A DNA stretch of 43,903 bases from contig JAUCBJ010005758.1 in NCBI GenBank assembly GCA_032718475.1, positions 1 to 43,903 of the forward strand, read 5' to 3'. The position numbers and the translations under genes are program-made. The notes beneath the pieces are model-generated. The model was not told where the DNA came from and ran no database searches. It saw nothing but the letters and a program-made list of their open reading frames with translations. Below are positions 21,756-30,879 of this stretch, piece by piece. How positions within the stretch are numbered: position 1 is the stretch's first letter; every line of letters begins with the position of its first letter. The DNA is from Nemertoderma westbladi. Its lineage: Eukaryota > Xenacoelomorpha > Nemertodermatida > Nemertodermatidae.

Positions 21756-23040
21756 CCCTCATACCACTGCCCCCCGTACTGCTGCCCCTCGTACCACTGC
21801 CCCCTTACCACTGCCTATTGTACCACTGCCCCCTGTACCGCTGCCCCTCGTACTGCTGCCCCTCGTACCGCTGCACCTCGTACCGCTGCACCTCGTACCG
21901 CTGCACCTCGTACCGTTGCCCCTCGTACCACTGCCCCTCATACCACTGCCCCCCGTACTGCTGCCCCTCGTACCACTGCCCCCTTACCACTGCCTATTGT
22001 ACCACTGCCCCCTGTACCGCTGCCCCTCGTACTGCTGCCCCTCGTACCGCTGCACCTCGTACCGTTGCCCCTCGTACCGCTGCACCTCGTACCGTTGCCC
22101 CTCGTACCACTGCCCCTCATACCACTGCCCCCCGTACTGCTGCCCCTCGTACCACTGCCCCCTTACCACTGCCTATTGTACCACTGCCCCCCGTACCGTT
22201 GCCCCTCGTACCACTGCCCCTCATACCACTGCCCCCCGTACTGCTGCCCCTCGTACCACTGCCCCCTTACCACTGCCTATTGTACCACTGCCCCCTGTAC
22301 CGCTGCCCCTCGTACCGCTGCACCTCGTACCGTTGCCCCTCGTACCACTGCCCCTCATACCACTGCCCCCCGTACTGCTGCCCCTCGTACCACTGCCCCC
22401 TTACCACTGCCTATTGTACCACTGCCCCCTGTACCGCTGCCCCTCGTACCACTGCCCCCCATACCGCTGCCCCTCGTACTGCTGCCCCTCGTACCGCTGC
22501 CCCTCGTACTGCTGCCCCTCGTAGTCGTACCACTGCCCCTTGTAGTTGTACCACTGCCCCCCATACCGCTGCCTATTGTACCACTGCCCCCCGTACTGCT
22601 GCCCCTCGTACCGCTGCCCCTCGTACCGCTGCCCCTCGTACTGCTGCCCCTCATACCACTGCCCCCCGTACTGCTGCCCCTCGTACCACTGCCCCCCTTA
22701 CCACTGCCTATTGTACCACTGCCCCCCGTACTGCTGCCCCTCGTACCGCTGCCCCTCGTACTGCTGCCCCTCATACCACTGCCCCCCGTACTGCTGCCCC
22801 TCGTACCACTGCCCCCTTACCACTGCCTATTGTACCACTGCCCCTCGTACCGTTGCCCCTCGTACCACTGCCCCTCATACCACTGCCCCCCGTACTGCTG
22901 CCCCTCGTACCACTGCCCCCTTACCACTGCCTATTGTACCACTGCCCCTCGTACCGTTGCCCCTCGTACCACTGCCCCTCATACCACTGCCCCCCGTACT
23001 GCTGCCCCTCGTACCACTGCCCCCTTACCACTGCCTATTG
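21756..23040. repeat. Higher-order repeat marked by a 14-bp frame-shifting unit
   Basis: The marker CCTTACCACTGCCTATTG recurs with its TTA at 21805, 21984, 22163, 22267, 22401, 22698, 22817, 22921 and 23025 (also near 14098, 17550 and 17930). Steps of 179, 179, 104, 134, 119, 104 and 104 are each one less than a multiple of 15, because each marker-bearing block has one 14-bp unit. The exception, 22698, has one extra C, and the step into it is 297. Confidence 0.85.
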
Positions 23041-23291
23041 TACCACTGCCCCCTGTACCGCTGCCCCTCGTACCGCTGCACCTCGTACCGTTGCACCTCG
23101 TACCGCTGCACCTCGTACCACTGCCCCATGTACCGCTGCCCCTCGTACCACTGCCCCCTGTACCACTGCCCCTCGTACCGCTGCACCTCGTACCGCTGCC
23201 CCTCGTACCGCTGCACCTCGTACCGTTGCCCCTCGTAGCACTGCCCCTCGTATTGCTGCCATATACTGCTGCCCCTCGTACTTGCTGCCCC

Positions 23292-23616
23292 TGGGCCATA
23301 AACGCTGTTTTGGTGGAGGTGGTGGGTGGTTGATGGATGGATGGATGGAAACTATATTAATACATAAATTATTCTTATAACAATTATTAATAATACGAAG
23401 TTCTATATTATTAAGAAATATTCCATAATATATTGTATCTTGATAAATAAATATTTAAAATGTGGTTTGAAAAGTAAGAAATCAATAAAGGTATCTTTTT
23501 AGATTTGTCTTCAATTTAACTTCAACTTCCTAAGGTTCACCCTCTTATGTCTCTTCTATATTACCTCACGGGCAAAACCTAATTTGCTTTCAAATTTGAT
23601 ACCGATGACGTTCAAA
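23292..23616. other. Spacer between the array and the LRR-like gene
   Basis: A short GGAT/GGTGG-rich stretch (TGGATGGATGGATGG near 23333) borders the array. AT-rich sequence with no gene follows up to the 3' end of the minus-strand LRR-like gene. Confidence 0.6.
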
Positions 23617-24801
23617 TTACATATGATATGTTTTGTGAGTGAATTCCGTCTCACATACTTCATGAAGAAAATTAGAGCGTAATAAATTCGTTCTGGCAAT
23701 TTTTAATTCTTTCAAATTCAGGAATTTTTCTATAATATTTTGCAGATCTCCATATTTATTTAAATCATTGAGACCATTAATTTCAAGCTTTTCCAGGCAC
23801 TGCCCCATATTGTCGACTATATGTCGTACTATCTGATATCCCTTCGGTATTCTACTGAACCCATTACAAAGAATGAGAAACTGAGAAACAGGTGGTCTTC
23901 CTCTTATTAATCCAATCACATATGATAATGTATCTTTGGTCGTATTATTCAAATAAAAAGAGAACTGAACTCTTAGATTAGGTTTAATGTCCCACATACC
24001 ATCTTGATCATCAGCTAGAGGATTAACATCATCTATACCTTCTCCAGCAGGTAAGGTATCTTCATCTAAAACCAGTTTCAAATTTTCCAAGAGAATACAA
24101 CTTGTTATTATCTTTTGCAATAAAGACTTGCTGAGGTAATCGTAATTGGTACCAAAGTAGGTCAGCATTTTAAATTCTCCTACTGTTTCCAAGCCAACTG
24201 GATAATTCAATCCTGTAAATGCTGATCTATTGAAAATGAATGGAAGATTGAGAGATTTCAGCTTATCAAAATTTAAAGTCATACTTTGCAGAATATCCTC
24301 TTCTAAAGGCTCTCTCTCAAATGAAATATAAGTACTACATAGTTCAAAATGCTCTAAATTAATTGTTGTCTTAAGAAATGCACAAAGGGAAAAGTAGCAC
24401 TCTTCATCTACTGTGTAGGAAATACTATGAGTTATATTTTTATAATATTTCTTTACAGCTGGTAACATAGAAAGTTTCGAGAATATAATATTATTGCCAA
24501 TTAGACTAAATCTTTTGAGATCTGGGGAATGTACTCGAGTTATTGTATCTAATGCAATCTTTAAGTGATTAAGTATAACTTTACGATCTGATCGTGACAC
24601 ATGTTCATCGATCTTCAATGATAGATCAACTATATTTATGCTATTGGTTTTTAGAAGTAATAATGTTTCTGAGTTTTTCTGACTATCACCAGACAACACA
24701 AACTCTTGTTTGGGATTGTATTGTGATGCTTGTTCGGATGCTTGATCAGACTCGTCACACATCACTTCTCTAAATGAATTTGATTCCCTATCTTCATCCA
24801 T
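23617..24801 (-). CDS. LRR-like (F-box/LRR-style) protein, 394 aa
   Basis: An intact 394-codon frame. The N-terminal ~45 residues are acidic and polar (DESDQASEQASQ). From about residue 55 onward there are irregular leucine-rich repeats: INIVDLSLKI (55-64), DLKRFSLIGNNI (94-105), INLEHFELCSTYI (147-159), DKLKSLNLPFIF (179-190), LLENLKLVLDE (237-247), CLEKLEINGLNDL (335-347), LNLKELKIARTNLL (361-374). Spacing is like cysteine-containing LRR/FBXL proteins, which usually pick substrates for SCF ubiquitin ligases. No F-box is visible, so either it is on an upstream exon or this is an LRR-only protein. ATG at 24801 is the first in the frame. A CATAG just before it could be a splice acceptor instead, which would make this a last exon. 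Codon use is AT-rich, like the window. The function is unknown. Confidence 0.6.
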   Translation of the reverse strand: MDEDRESNSFREVMCDESDQASEQASQYNPKQEFVLSGDSQKNSETLLLLKTNSINIVDLSLKIDEHVSRSDRKVILNHLKIALDTITRVHSPDLKRFSLIGNNIIFSKLSMLPAVKKYYKNITHSISYTVDEECYFSLCAFLKTTINLEHFELCSTYISFEREPLEEDILQSMTLNFDKLKSLNLPFIFNRSAFTGLNYPVGLETVGEFKMLTYFGTNYDYLSKSLLQKIITSCILLENLKLVLDEDTLPAGEGIDDVNPLADDQDGMWDIKPNLRVQFSFYLNNTTKDTLSYVIGLIRGRPPVSQFLILCNGFSRIPKGYQIVRHIVDNMGQCLEKLEINGLNDLNKYGDLQNIIEKFLNLKELKIARTNLLRSNFLHEVCETEFTHKTYHM

Positions 24802-25425
24802 CCTCTATGAACCAATCATACATTTTCATTTAGTTTCATATTTTTCGAGTAAATATATTTATAAGTGATATGAACCACTTATATTACACCTTTACAAACC
24901 CCAAAAATATATTGAAGCATCAAGTAGGCAAATTGCCGCATTTTTAAAGAAAGATTTTTCAATCAATAATATGTATTTTGAGTGTTTTTTTTTATTCATC
25001 ATATTTGTCTAATTTTTTTTATATTGATATTTCATAGTTTTTGTGTGGCAAACACTACGCGTACACCTTCTCCTACATCTGTACATATAAATGTACCGAA
25101 AGCAAGTAGGCCTATACATACAACGACTGTTGATTCTAAGGCTGTTGATTCTCAATGAAATTTGGTTTACTACAATATTTGATAGAATAATTGGTACTTT
25201 ACAACCCGCATCTCTGTAACCTACTCCTTTACTTAGAGGTGTGGTGTGTAGGTGTATCGGCGTAGGCATAGTATTTACCCCCATCGTTTTGGTGGTTATT
25301 TTATTAGTACGAATTTTGATAAGATATAATCCGGGTGTTAACTGAGAAACATAAAACAAAAAGGCTACGGTTCCGTATGCCACTACACTTTTTAATGTGC
25401 ATAATAAAATACTACTACTACTAGG
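24802..25425. other. Spacer upstream of the LRR-like gene
   Basis: AT-rich, no gene supported. It runs up to the 3' tail of the minus-strand LINE. The frame at 25009-25443 (minus) has no domain and overlaps the LINE tail. Confidence 0.5.
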
Positions 25426-25772
25426 TCGAGCGAACTCGGACAATGGAAATGAGATCCTTCCAGGCTTCCCGATTCTCCAGTTGTCGCAATTTCGTTTCTC
25501 CCAAGTTCAGTATCCCTTTCATGTTGATCTATATATGTTATGGCTGGTCGTCCACGACTACGCTTTCCATGAGTTGGTTGCCAGAGAAGTAGATCTAGTA
25601 TGACCTCGTCTTTACTTCGCCAGCAGTGCCCACTGCATCTTAATCTGCGTTCACGGAGGGTGGTTGATACAGGTGGTATTGTACCATAAAGCTCGGCGTA
25701 TGTCATGTGTTGTCTCCAGCTGATGTTTAGGACTGCCCTTAGTAGTCTTGTGTAGCAACCATTAATTCGATG

Positions 25773-27764
25773 TTAAAGTGATTTAGTCAGTGTCCAGGTC
25801 TCACCCCCGTATAAAATTACACTTTCCACTGTGGGTCGAAAGAACTTAGTCTTCAGGTGCCTGGAGAGATCTGATTTCCAGATGGTATCCATTTTTAATA
25901 GAGCTACCCAAGCCTTTGCTTTCCTAACTTCTATGTCATTTTTGCTACTCTCTATCCATGATCCAAGGTACTGGAAGTCATCGACCTTCCTTAGTTGATT
26001 ATTATCAATGGTTGTCAAGTTTCCATCAACATTAAAGGTCATGAATTCGGTCTTGGTAGCATTTATATGCAATCCAACCTCCTTAGCAGCCCTCTCCACT
26101 TGATTTAGTAGAAGCTGTGCATCTGCTAGCGTATTAGAGAGTAGGGCGATGTCATCCGCAAAGTCTTTGTCTGTGACTGTAGTTGCTGGATATCTACTAC
26201 TTCTGCGTTCTTGAAGTGTGAATCCCAGATCTTCACCCTTTGTGGCCGTCCTCATTGCGTAATCCAGCACAATTATAAATAGGAATGGTGCTAATGTGTC
26301 ACCTTGCGGTACGCCAGCCAGGATTGAGAAAAACTCTGTTTCACTATCTGGTGAGAGTACCTGCGCTTCTGTGTCACAATATAACAATCCAATGCCAGCA
26401 ACAATTACTTCTGGTATTCCATAAGCTCTTAGGATTTCAGGCATTTTACCTCTATGGATGGAGTCGAATGCCTTCCTGAAGTCCACAAAAGTCATGACTG
26501 CGGGGAGATTCTTTGACTTAATTCCTTCAATCAGTCTCCGTAGTGCAAGTATCTGAGCTATTGTTGATCTACTTGGTCGAAATCCATTTTGGCTCTTACG
26601 CAGTAGTTTCTCTATGTGAGGCCTAATCCTATATAGAATCATTTTATTGTATATTTTGGCAGCTACTACAAGCAGACAGATCCCACGATAGTTTGTTGGT
26701 ATACCGAGGTCTCCTTTCTTGGGGAGAGGCTTTAGTTGACCTTTAGTCCAAATTGGTGGTGGCTTTTCCCCTTTTAACATCCGGTTGCAAACATTCAATA
26801 ATGGTCTGTTTAGCACTCCGGTTTTCCATACCTCGGCTGGGATTTCATCTAATCCACTCGCTTTATTATTGGACATGCTTTTAATGCTTCTTTGGAGTTG
26901 GGCAGGTGTGAAGTCCCCCGCTTCTATAGGTAGTGTCTTGTCATATATTTTCCTTGTAGGGCTGACCTCAATGTTTGGTGGCTGCCCAAGCAAGTTGCTG
27001 AAGTGATTTTTCCACTTCCCAACACGTTCTTCAGGACTATCGGCTTTGAGGCGCCCCTTTGCACAACTTTTCCGACCAGATACCTCATTTACAGTTTGCC
27101 AGGTAAGTCTTGATTGTTGCTGTATGTGAGCAGTTGTAATTGCTGCAGTTTTATCCTCTATGTACTTTTCCTGGCTGATGTTGTAGGCCAATTTAAGATC
27201 GTTCTTAGCTTTCTCAACCTTGTTAATGTTTTCGGTTGTTGGTTGTTCGGTTTTAACTTTGTAGGCTAGCTTAAGATCTTCTCTCTTACAAGTAACCTCA
27301 GAGTTTTGCCATGGCACATACTGTTTTCGTTTGGGTTTCTGGGGGATATGCCTCTTAGCTGATTCCTTGTGGGCTGTTATTATATTCTGGTATATTGAAT
27401 CGGTGGGTTGGTCTTCATCCATTGACTGAAATGCTTCAAAGCGGTTTTGAACTTCTACTGTGTAAGCATCCTTTACAGCATTGTCAGTTCTGAGTTTTTC
27501 CCAGTCATAGTTGATTTGCTTGCTTGTCCTGGGTTTGCTGGCTCTCAAACTGAGTCTGATCTCTGCAGTCACAATTCTGTGGTCCGAACCAAATAGGTTG
27601 AACGAGCTGTATGCCTCGCAGTTGATCATGCTGTTTCTCCACTTTTTGATTATAAGGATGTAATCCAGTTGTGCTTTGGTTCCATTAGGGTATTGAAAGG
27701 TCCATAGCTTCCCCTTACTCTTTTCGAATGTGTTGTTTGTTGGTATCAATTCACATTCTTCCAT
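25773..27764 (-). CDS. LINE endonuclease C-terminus plus reverse transcriptase (663-codon frame)
   Basis: The frame opens inside the endonuclease: LDYILI at 33-38 and the catalytic SDHR at 60-63. A basic linker follows, then a complete RT core. Visible RT motifs: NKASGLDEIPAEVW (300-313), QNGFRPSRST (392-401), the first catalytic Asp in FVDFRKAFD (D428), AGVPQGD (483-489), and the FADD box (535-538, catalytic D537/D538). The thumb region follows, with YLGSWI (599-604) and a WTLT element near the end. ATG at 27764 is simply the first Met after the upstream break, not a native start. The frame closes just after WTLTKSL; homologous sequence continues with RLRCSGHCWR and WQPTHGKRSRGRP in a frame at 25706-25430. 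The clade is not assigned. Confidence 0.85.
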   Translation of the reverse strand: MEECELIPTNNTFEKSKGKLWTFQYPNGTKAQLDYILIIKKWRNSMINCEAYSSFNLFGSDHRIVTAEIRLSLRASKPRTSKQINYDWEKLRTDNAVKDAYTVEVQNRFEAFQSMDEDQPTDSIYQNIITAHKESAKRHIPQKPKRKQYVPWQNSEVTCKREDLKLAYKVKTEQPTTENINKVEKAKNDLKLAYNISQEKYIEDKTAAITTAHIQQQSRLTWQTVNEVSGRKSCAKGRLKADSPEERVGKWKNHFSNLLGQPPNIEVSPTRKIYDKTLPIEAGDFTPAQLQRSIKSMSNNKASGLDEIPAEVWKTGVLNRPLLNVCNRMLKGEKPPPIWTKGQLKPLPKKGDLGIPTNYRGICLLVVAAKIYNKMILYRIRPHIEKLLRKSQNGFRPSRSTIAQILALRRLIEGIKSKNLPAVMTFVDFRKAFDSIHRGKMPEILRAYGIPEVIVAGIGLLYCDTEAQVLSPDSETEFFSILAGVPQGDTLAPFLFIIVLDYAMRTATKGEDLGFTLQERRSSRYPATTVTDKDFADDIALLSNTLADAQLLLNQVERAAKEVGLHINATKTEFMTFNVDGNLTTIDNNQLRKVDDFQYLGSWIESSKNDIEVRKAKAWVALLKMDTIWKSDLSRHLKTKFFRPTVESVILYGGETWTLTKSL

Positions 27765-28140
27765 TATGTCTAAAAGTAAGTACCCATTTCTGTTAGAACT
27801 GGTGTTATAGGTGTAACCCTTGATGTCTTCTGGGCCAATTTGCGCATTCAGGTCACCAGCAATGACTTTAACATTGTGTTTCGGAATGTCCTTTATAAGT
27901 CCAGTCAGTTCTTCATAAAGCTTGACTGCTTTTTCTGGCTCTGAGGCATGTCAATCATGTGCTCTGTTGGACTGTAGCAACATATAACTGTTGCCTTGGG
28001 ATTCCCATCAAATGTTGCGATCATAACCCTGGAATTTATAGATTCGATGTTGTTTAGGGTCTTAAATGCAAATGGGCTTAGCAGAATTCCTACTCCACCA
28101 ATTGATGCATTGGCCGAGTTTCTTACTGCTGCGCTTGTTA

Positions 28141-28470
28141 CTAACGTCCATTTCTAATGTCATTGTACTTCATGGCAGTGTCTTCATGACAAATCCGATG
28201 TTCTTGGATGCAGATGATGTCAATGTTATAATCCATTGCCAGAGTGACCATGTCACACTGTTTGGTATGTGCTTTCAGCGTGCGTGCGTTCATTGTAGCA
28301 ATCTTTATTGTCTTTTTACATTTCAACAGGTTGGGTCTTCTTTCGTCTCTGTCTTCTGTTCCAGTAGCCAATTTATCGACCGCAGCCTGGTGTACCACTG
28401 AGGGACGCGGTCCTTGTTGACCCGGGCGACGACCGAGCCGGTATTTCTCCTGGAGGGTTCTCATACTCAT
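28141..28470 (-). pseudogene. LINE AP-endonuclease domain, N-terminal piece
   Basis: The minus frame from ATG at 28470 contains IKIATMNARTLKAHTKQCDM and later IDIICIQEHRI. These are the start of an APE-type endonuclease (N in the MNxRTL block, E in the IQEHR block). The frame ends at a stop after YNDIRNGR. The homologous sequence (SIGGVGILLSP, VICCYSPTE) continues in another frame toward 27900, so a small indel near 28145 breaks the domain. In intact LINEs this enzyme nicks the target DNA to prime reverse transcription. Confidence 0.75.
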
Positions 28471-28865
28471 ATCTTTCAGTTGCGGGAGTAAACCGCTTGT
28501 GGTCGCAACTCCTACAAGCGTCTTCGCAGTAGGTCGCCGTTAGTTGATTACCTTCAGCCGACCTTGTCAGTATGTCTAGCCGTTAGGTGATTACCTTCCG
28601 CCTATCCATGGCCTACAGCCCTGCTGCCGACTGTAGGGGTCCATTTGTTACGCCCTGAACCAAGTGTGCCTCCTGGGTTAGGTTACCTAACACTGGTAGA
28701 GGAGCATCCAGTATAGACAGGGCGGGGCGTGTATCATCTCTAATGCAGATGCGTATCAAGCCTTTGCCTTCAATGGTGCCCTAGGCGCTATAGCCCTCAA
28801 TGACTTATTTAGTTGACGGGGCTAAACCAACCCATGTTTATCGGGCCTGTCCTACATTAAACTTC

Positions 28866-29440
28866 GAATACGTAAGGGAAAGGCATGGGCAGCCTTGAAT
28901 AGGCTTTCCAGGATTTGGAAGTCACCGAGAATTAATCGGACACTTAAGGTCCGATTATTTAGAGCAGCAGTAGTTCCAGTACTCCTCTATGGGAGTCCAT
29001 GCTGGGCTCTAACTGCTGAAGACACCAAATCTCTGGATGGCACATTCACAAGAATGCTACGCCGGGTTCATTGTGTCAAGTACAATGCACACATCTCCAA
29101 CCAGACACTATATAACATTGGAGGTGACTCATTGGTTCCCCCAAGCTTGACACTAGAACAAAATCGCCTCCGCTTTGCAGGACATTCCTTTCGCCGTGAG
29201 GACCAGCCAGTGCATAATATTGTACTTTGGCAGCCTCATGGAGTGAATAAGCATGGTGGACAGCCCATGATTTTCTTGAGACGCATCTTAAAGGACACTT
29301 GCCTTGAAGATGCGGATGATCTAGCAAATGTCATGGGTGATAGGGAGTTGTGGCGGTGCAATTTTGTCGATAAGCCGGCACAGCATTCTTAAAAATGCAG
29401 CTGCAATGCAGCATGCCGATCCTAGTAGTACTAGTAGTAG
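28866..29440 (+). mobile_element. 5'-truncated LINE of a second family, C-terminal part
   Basis: The plus frame, from about 28866, reads RKGKAWAALNRLSRIW and later VPVLLYGSPCWALT, LRFAGHSFRRED and IVLWQP. These match, block by block, the region after the RT core in the neighbouring minus-strand LINE, but with many differences, so it is another family. It ends with CAGCATGCCGATCCTAGTAG and a TAGTAG tail. The same 3' end is seen in the 71-bp fragment at 12391-12461. No RT core is left, so it is a dead copy. Confidence 0.8.
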
Positions 29441-30848
29441 TCCTACTGGGCCATAATAAAATGAAATGTGTTAACATTTAGTAGTTAGTTATTTTTTAAT
29501 TTTAAATTAGCTAGTAATTTTTAAAAAATTCAGAATTCAACTTTTACTAAATTGTTGCCAATGTTTTAACATTTTTTATAGTTTCAATAAATACTATCTA
29601 GTAAAAAAAAACATATCTACTAATGTTCTAGAATATACCAATAATAATAATCTAAAAAATTACCGTATTAATTAAATTTAAAAAAATGGTCACACAAGCC
29701 GTACTAGTGTAGCCCGTGTCACCATTATTCTGCCTATTTTTATAGCTGTTTTGACTATTGATATATGTTCTGTAAAATATTGTGGACTGATTACATGATC
29801 AATGTTTGTGGTAGCTAGTGATTTGATGGTAGCTATAGGGTTTTTTTTTCATTATAACTATTTTAAGAGGGGGGGGGGGGGGTAGCACCCCCAAAATGAA
29901 ACTCACATTTTTGTGTCTCTGGACCCTAAAATTGGGTGAAAATTATTTGTTGTGCTACTAAACATCGTCTGGACTGTGTAAGAATAACCAACCCAAATAT
30001 TTTTTTAAATTTGATTTTAATATACCTTAACGTTTATCGGAGACGCGGGTTCGATCCCCGCTGGTGGCAAATTTATTTTTTCTGCTCCATTTGCTATAGA
30101 GTTGGTTCATCCTAAGTCCTGTTTAAATTACTTAATAATTTATGCAACCTATGGATGTTAAAACATATAAACAATTAAAAAGAATTATGTTAATTATTTT
30201 ATTCACGTTTTATAACCATCCCATACTTTTTAAATACAAACCATGCTTTTGTCTAAAAAATGTTCTAGAACAAATAATATTTATTCTAGAACATTAATTT
30301 TTTCAAATCTCCCGCGGGGTGGTATAATCATAACAATATGCTATGATATATTAATTTATGACCGGTACCACGAGCTCAGCTACCCCTAGTGCCCATCTCT
30401 TGCCATTCTCGCCTCAACTCAATTTATTGTTAATCTCTAATTGTGTATGTAAACTCTGAGTTTCTTCGTTTTGAAATTTACACCGTCTGGGTGTGTATAT
30501 TATAATATTATTTTTATAATTATGGTATCCGTAGTATGTGAAAGTTTTAATGAAATTGGGATCCCTGCTATGTATGTTTATGGTTTTATATTTAATAGTC
30601 TAATTTAAAATTTTTTGATTGGGGATAAAAATTATGTTAGTGGCTCTATGGACAATGTGATGTATGTTCGGAAAGAAACCTTTCCTATAATTACTCCTAT
30701 ACAGTAATTAACTTCAGATAAAATTCATAATTTTACGTATACCAATAATTATTTTGTGAGGAATAAACATAAAAGGAAAAAGGAAAGCTATAACGGGGAT
30801 AAATGTTTCGGCTGCTGTATACTCATACGCATGGGGAGATGGATGGGG
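29441..30848. other. AT-rich spacer with palindromes and a tRNA-like B box
   Basis: No gene. It contains a 14-nt G run (29869-29882), a B-box phrase GCGGGTTCGATCCCCGC near 30046-30062 without a matching acceptor stem or clear A box (probably a SINE or tRNA relic), and TTCTAGAA palindromes. Confidence 0.6.
30259..30295. repeat. 37-nt near-palindrome with two TTCTAGAA cores
   Basis: AATGTTCTAGAAC and its mirror TTCTAGAACATT flank AAATAATATTTA. The whole is palindromic apart from one mismatched C/T pair position on each side. Related TTCTAGAA-centred palindromes occur at about 29622 and 36755-36776. Confidence 0.8.
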
Positions 30849-30879
30849 TAGGGGGGGGGGGGGGGGGGGGATTGCAACC

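Larger units (their letters stand above)
13166..23291. repeat. ~10.1-kb minisatellite of 15-bp and 21-bp units
   Basis: The whole interval is built of two interchangeable units: a 15-mer CCGCTGCCCCTCGTA, and the same unit lengthened by 6 bp (CGTAGT) to 21 bp. 21-mers dominate 14.1-17.5 kb, 15-mers dominate 19.8-20.4 and 21.0-23.3 kb, and the rest is mixed. Most unit-to-unit differences are C-to-T or G-to-A changes at CpG sites. Because 15 and 21 are multiples of three and the units lack stops in most frames, very long open frames appear on both strands: YDYEGQW, GTTTRGS and VRLRGAV patterns on minus, APRTAAP and PLVPLPL patterns on plus. Recurrent 14-bp units shift the frame. I read this as a tandem-repeat locus, not a gene. 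A repetitive structural protein is the less likely alternative. Confidence 0.9.
25426..28862 (-). mobile_element. Nearly full-length AP-endonuclease LINE
   Basis: A minus-strand non-LTR retrotransposon. Order 5' to 3': a GC-richer leader (about 28862-28471), endonuclease N-terminal part (28470-28141), the rest of the endonuclease in broken frames (28140-27765), the long RT frame (27764-25773), a shifted C-terminal part (about 25772-25430), then a short TAGTAGTAG-type tail. A microsatellite 3' tail instead of poly-A is seen in several LINE clades. At least two frame changes and some stops make this copy inactive as it stands. Its 5' end is head to head with the plus-strand LINE fragment at about 28866. 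Confidence 0.85.

Noticed and set aside
14052-21811. Minus-strand frames of more than 800 codons (GTTTRGS / YDYEGQW) as a real gene
   Set aside because: All three minus frames are open at once, the frame changes repeatedly, and variation follows CpG decay. Kept only as a question in the findings.
13166-23291. CRISPR-like array (regular direct repeats)
   Set aside because: Units are contiguous 15/21-mers with no unique spacers, in a eukaryotic context without cas genes.
19789-23380. Very long plus-strand frames (APRTAAP / PLVPLPL patterns) as proteins
   Set aside because: They follow from unit length and the lack of stops in two plus frames. Patterns switch at 14-bp units, and there is no start or splice context.
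28895-29392. Host gene on the plus strand
   Set aside because: Its blocks match the C-terminal region of the neighbouring LINE, and it ends in a LINE-type TAG tail.
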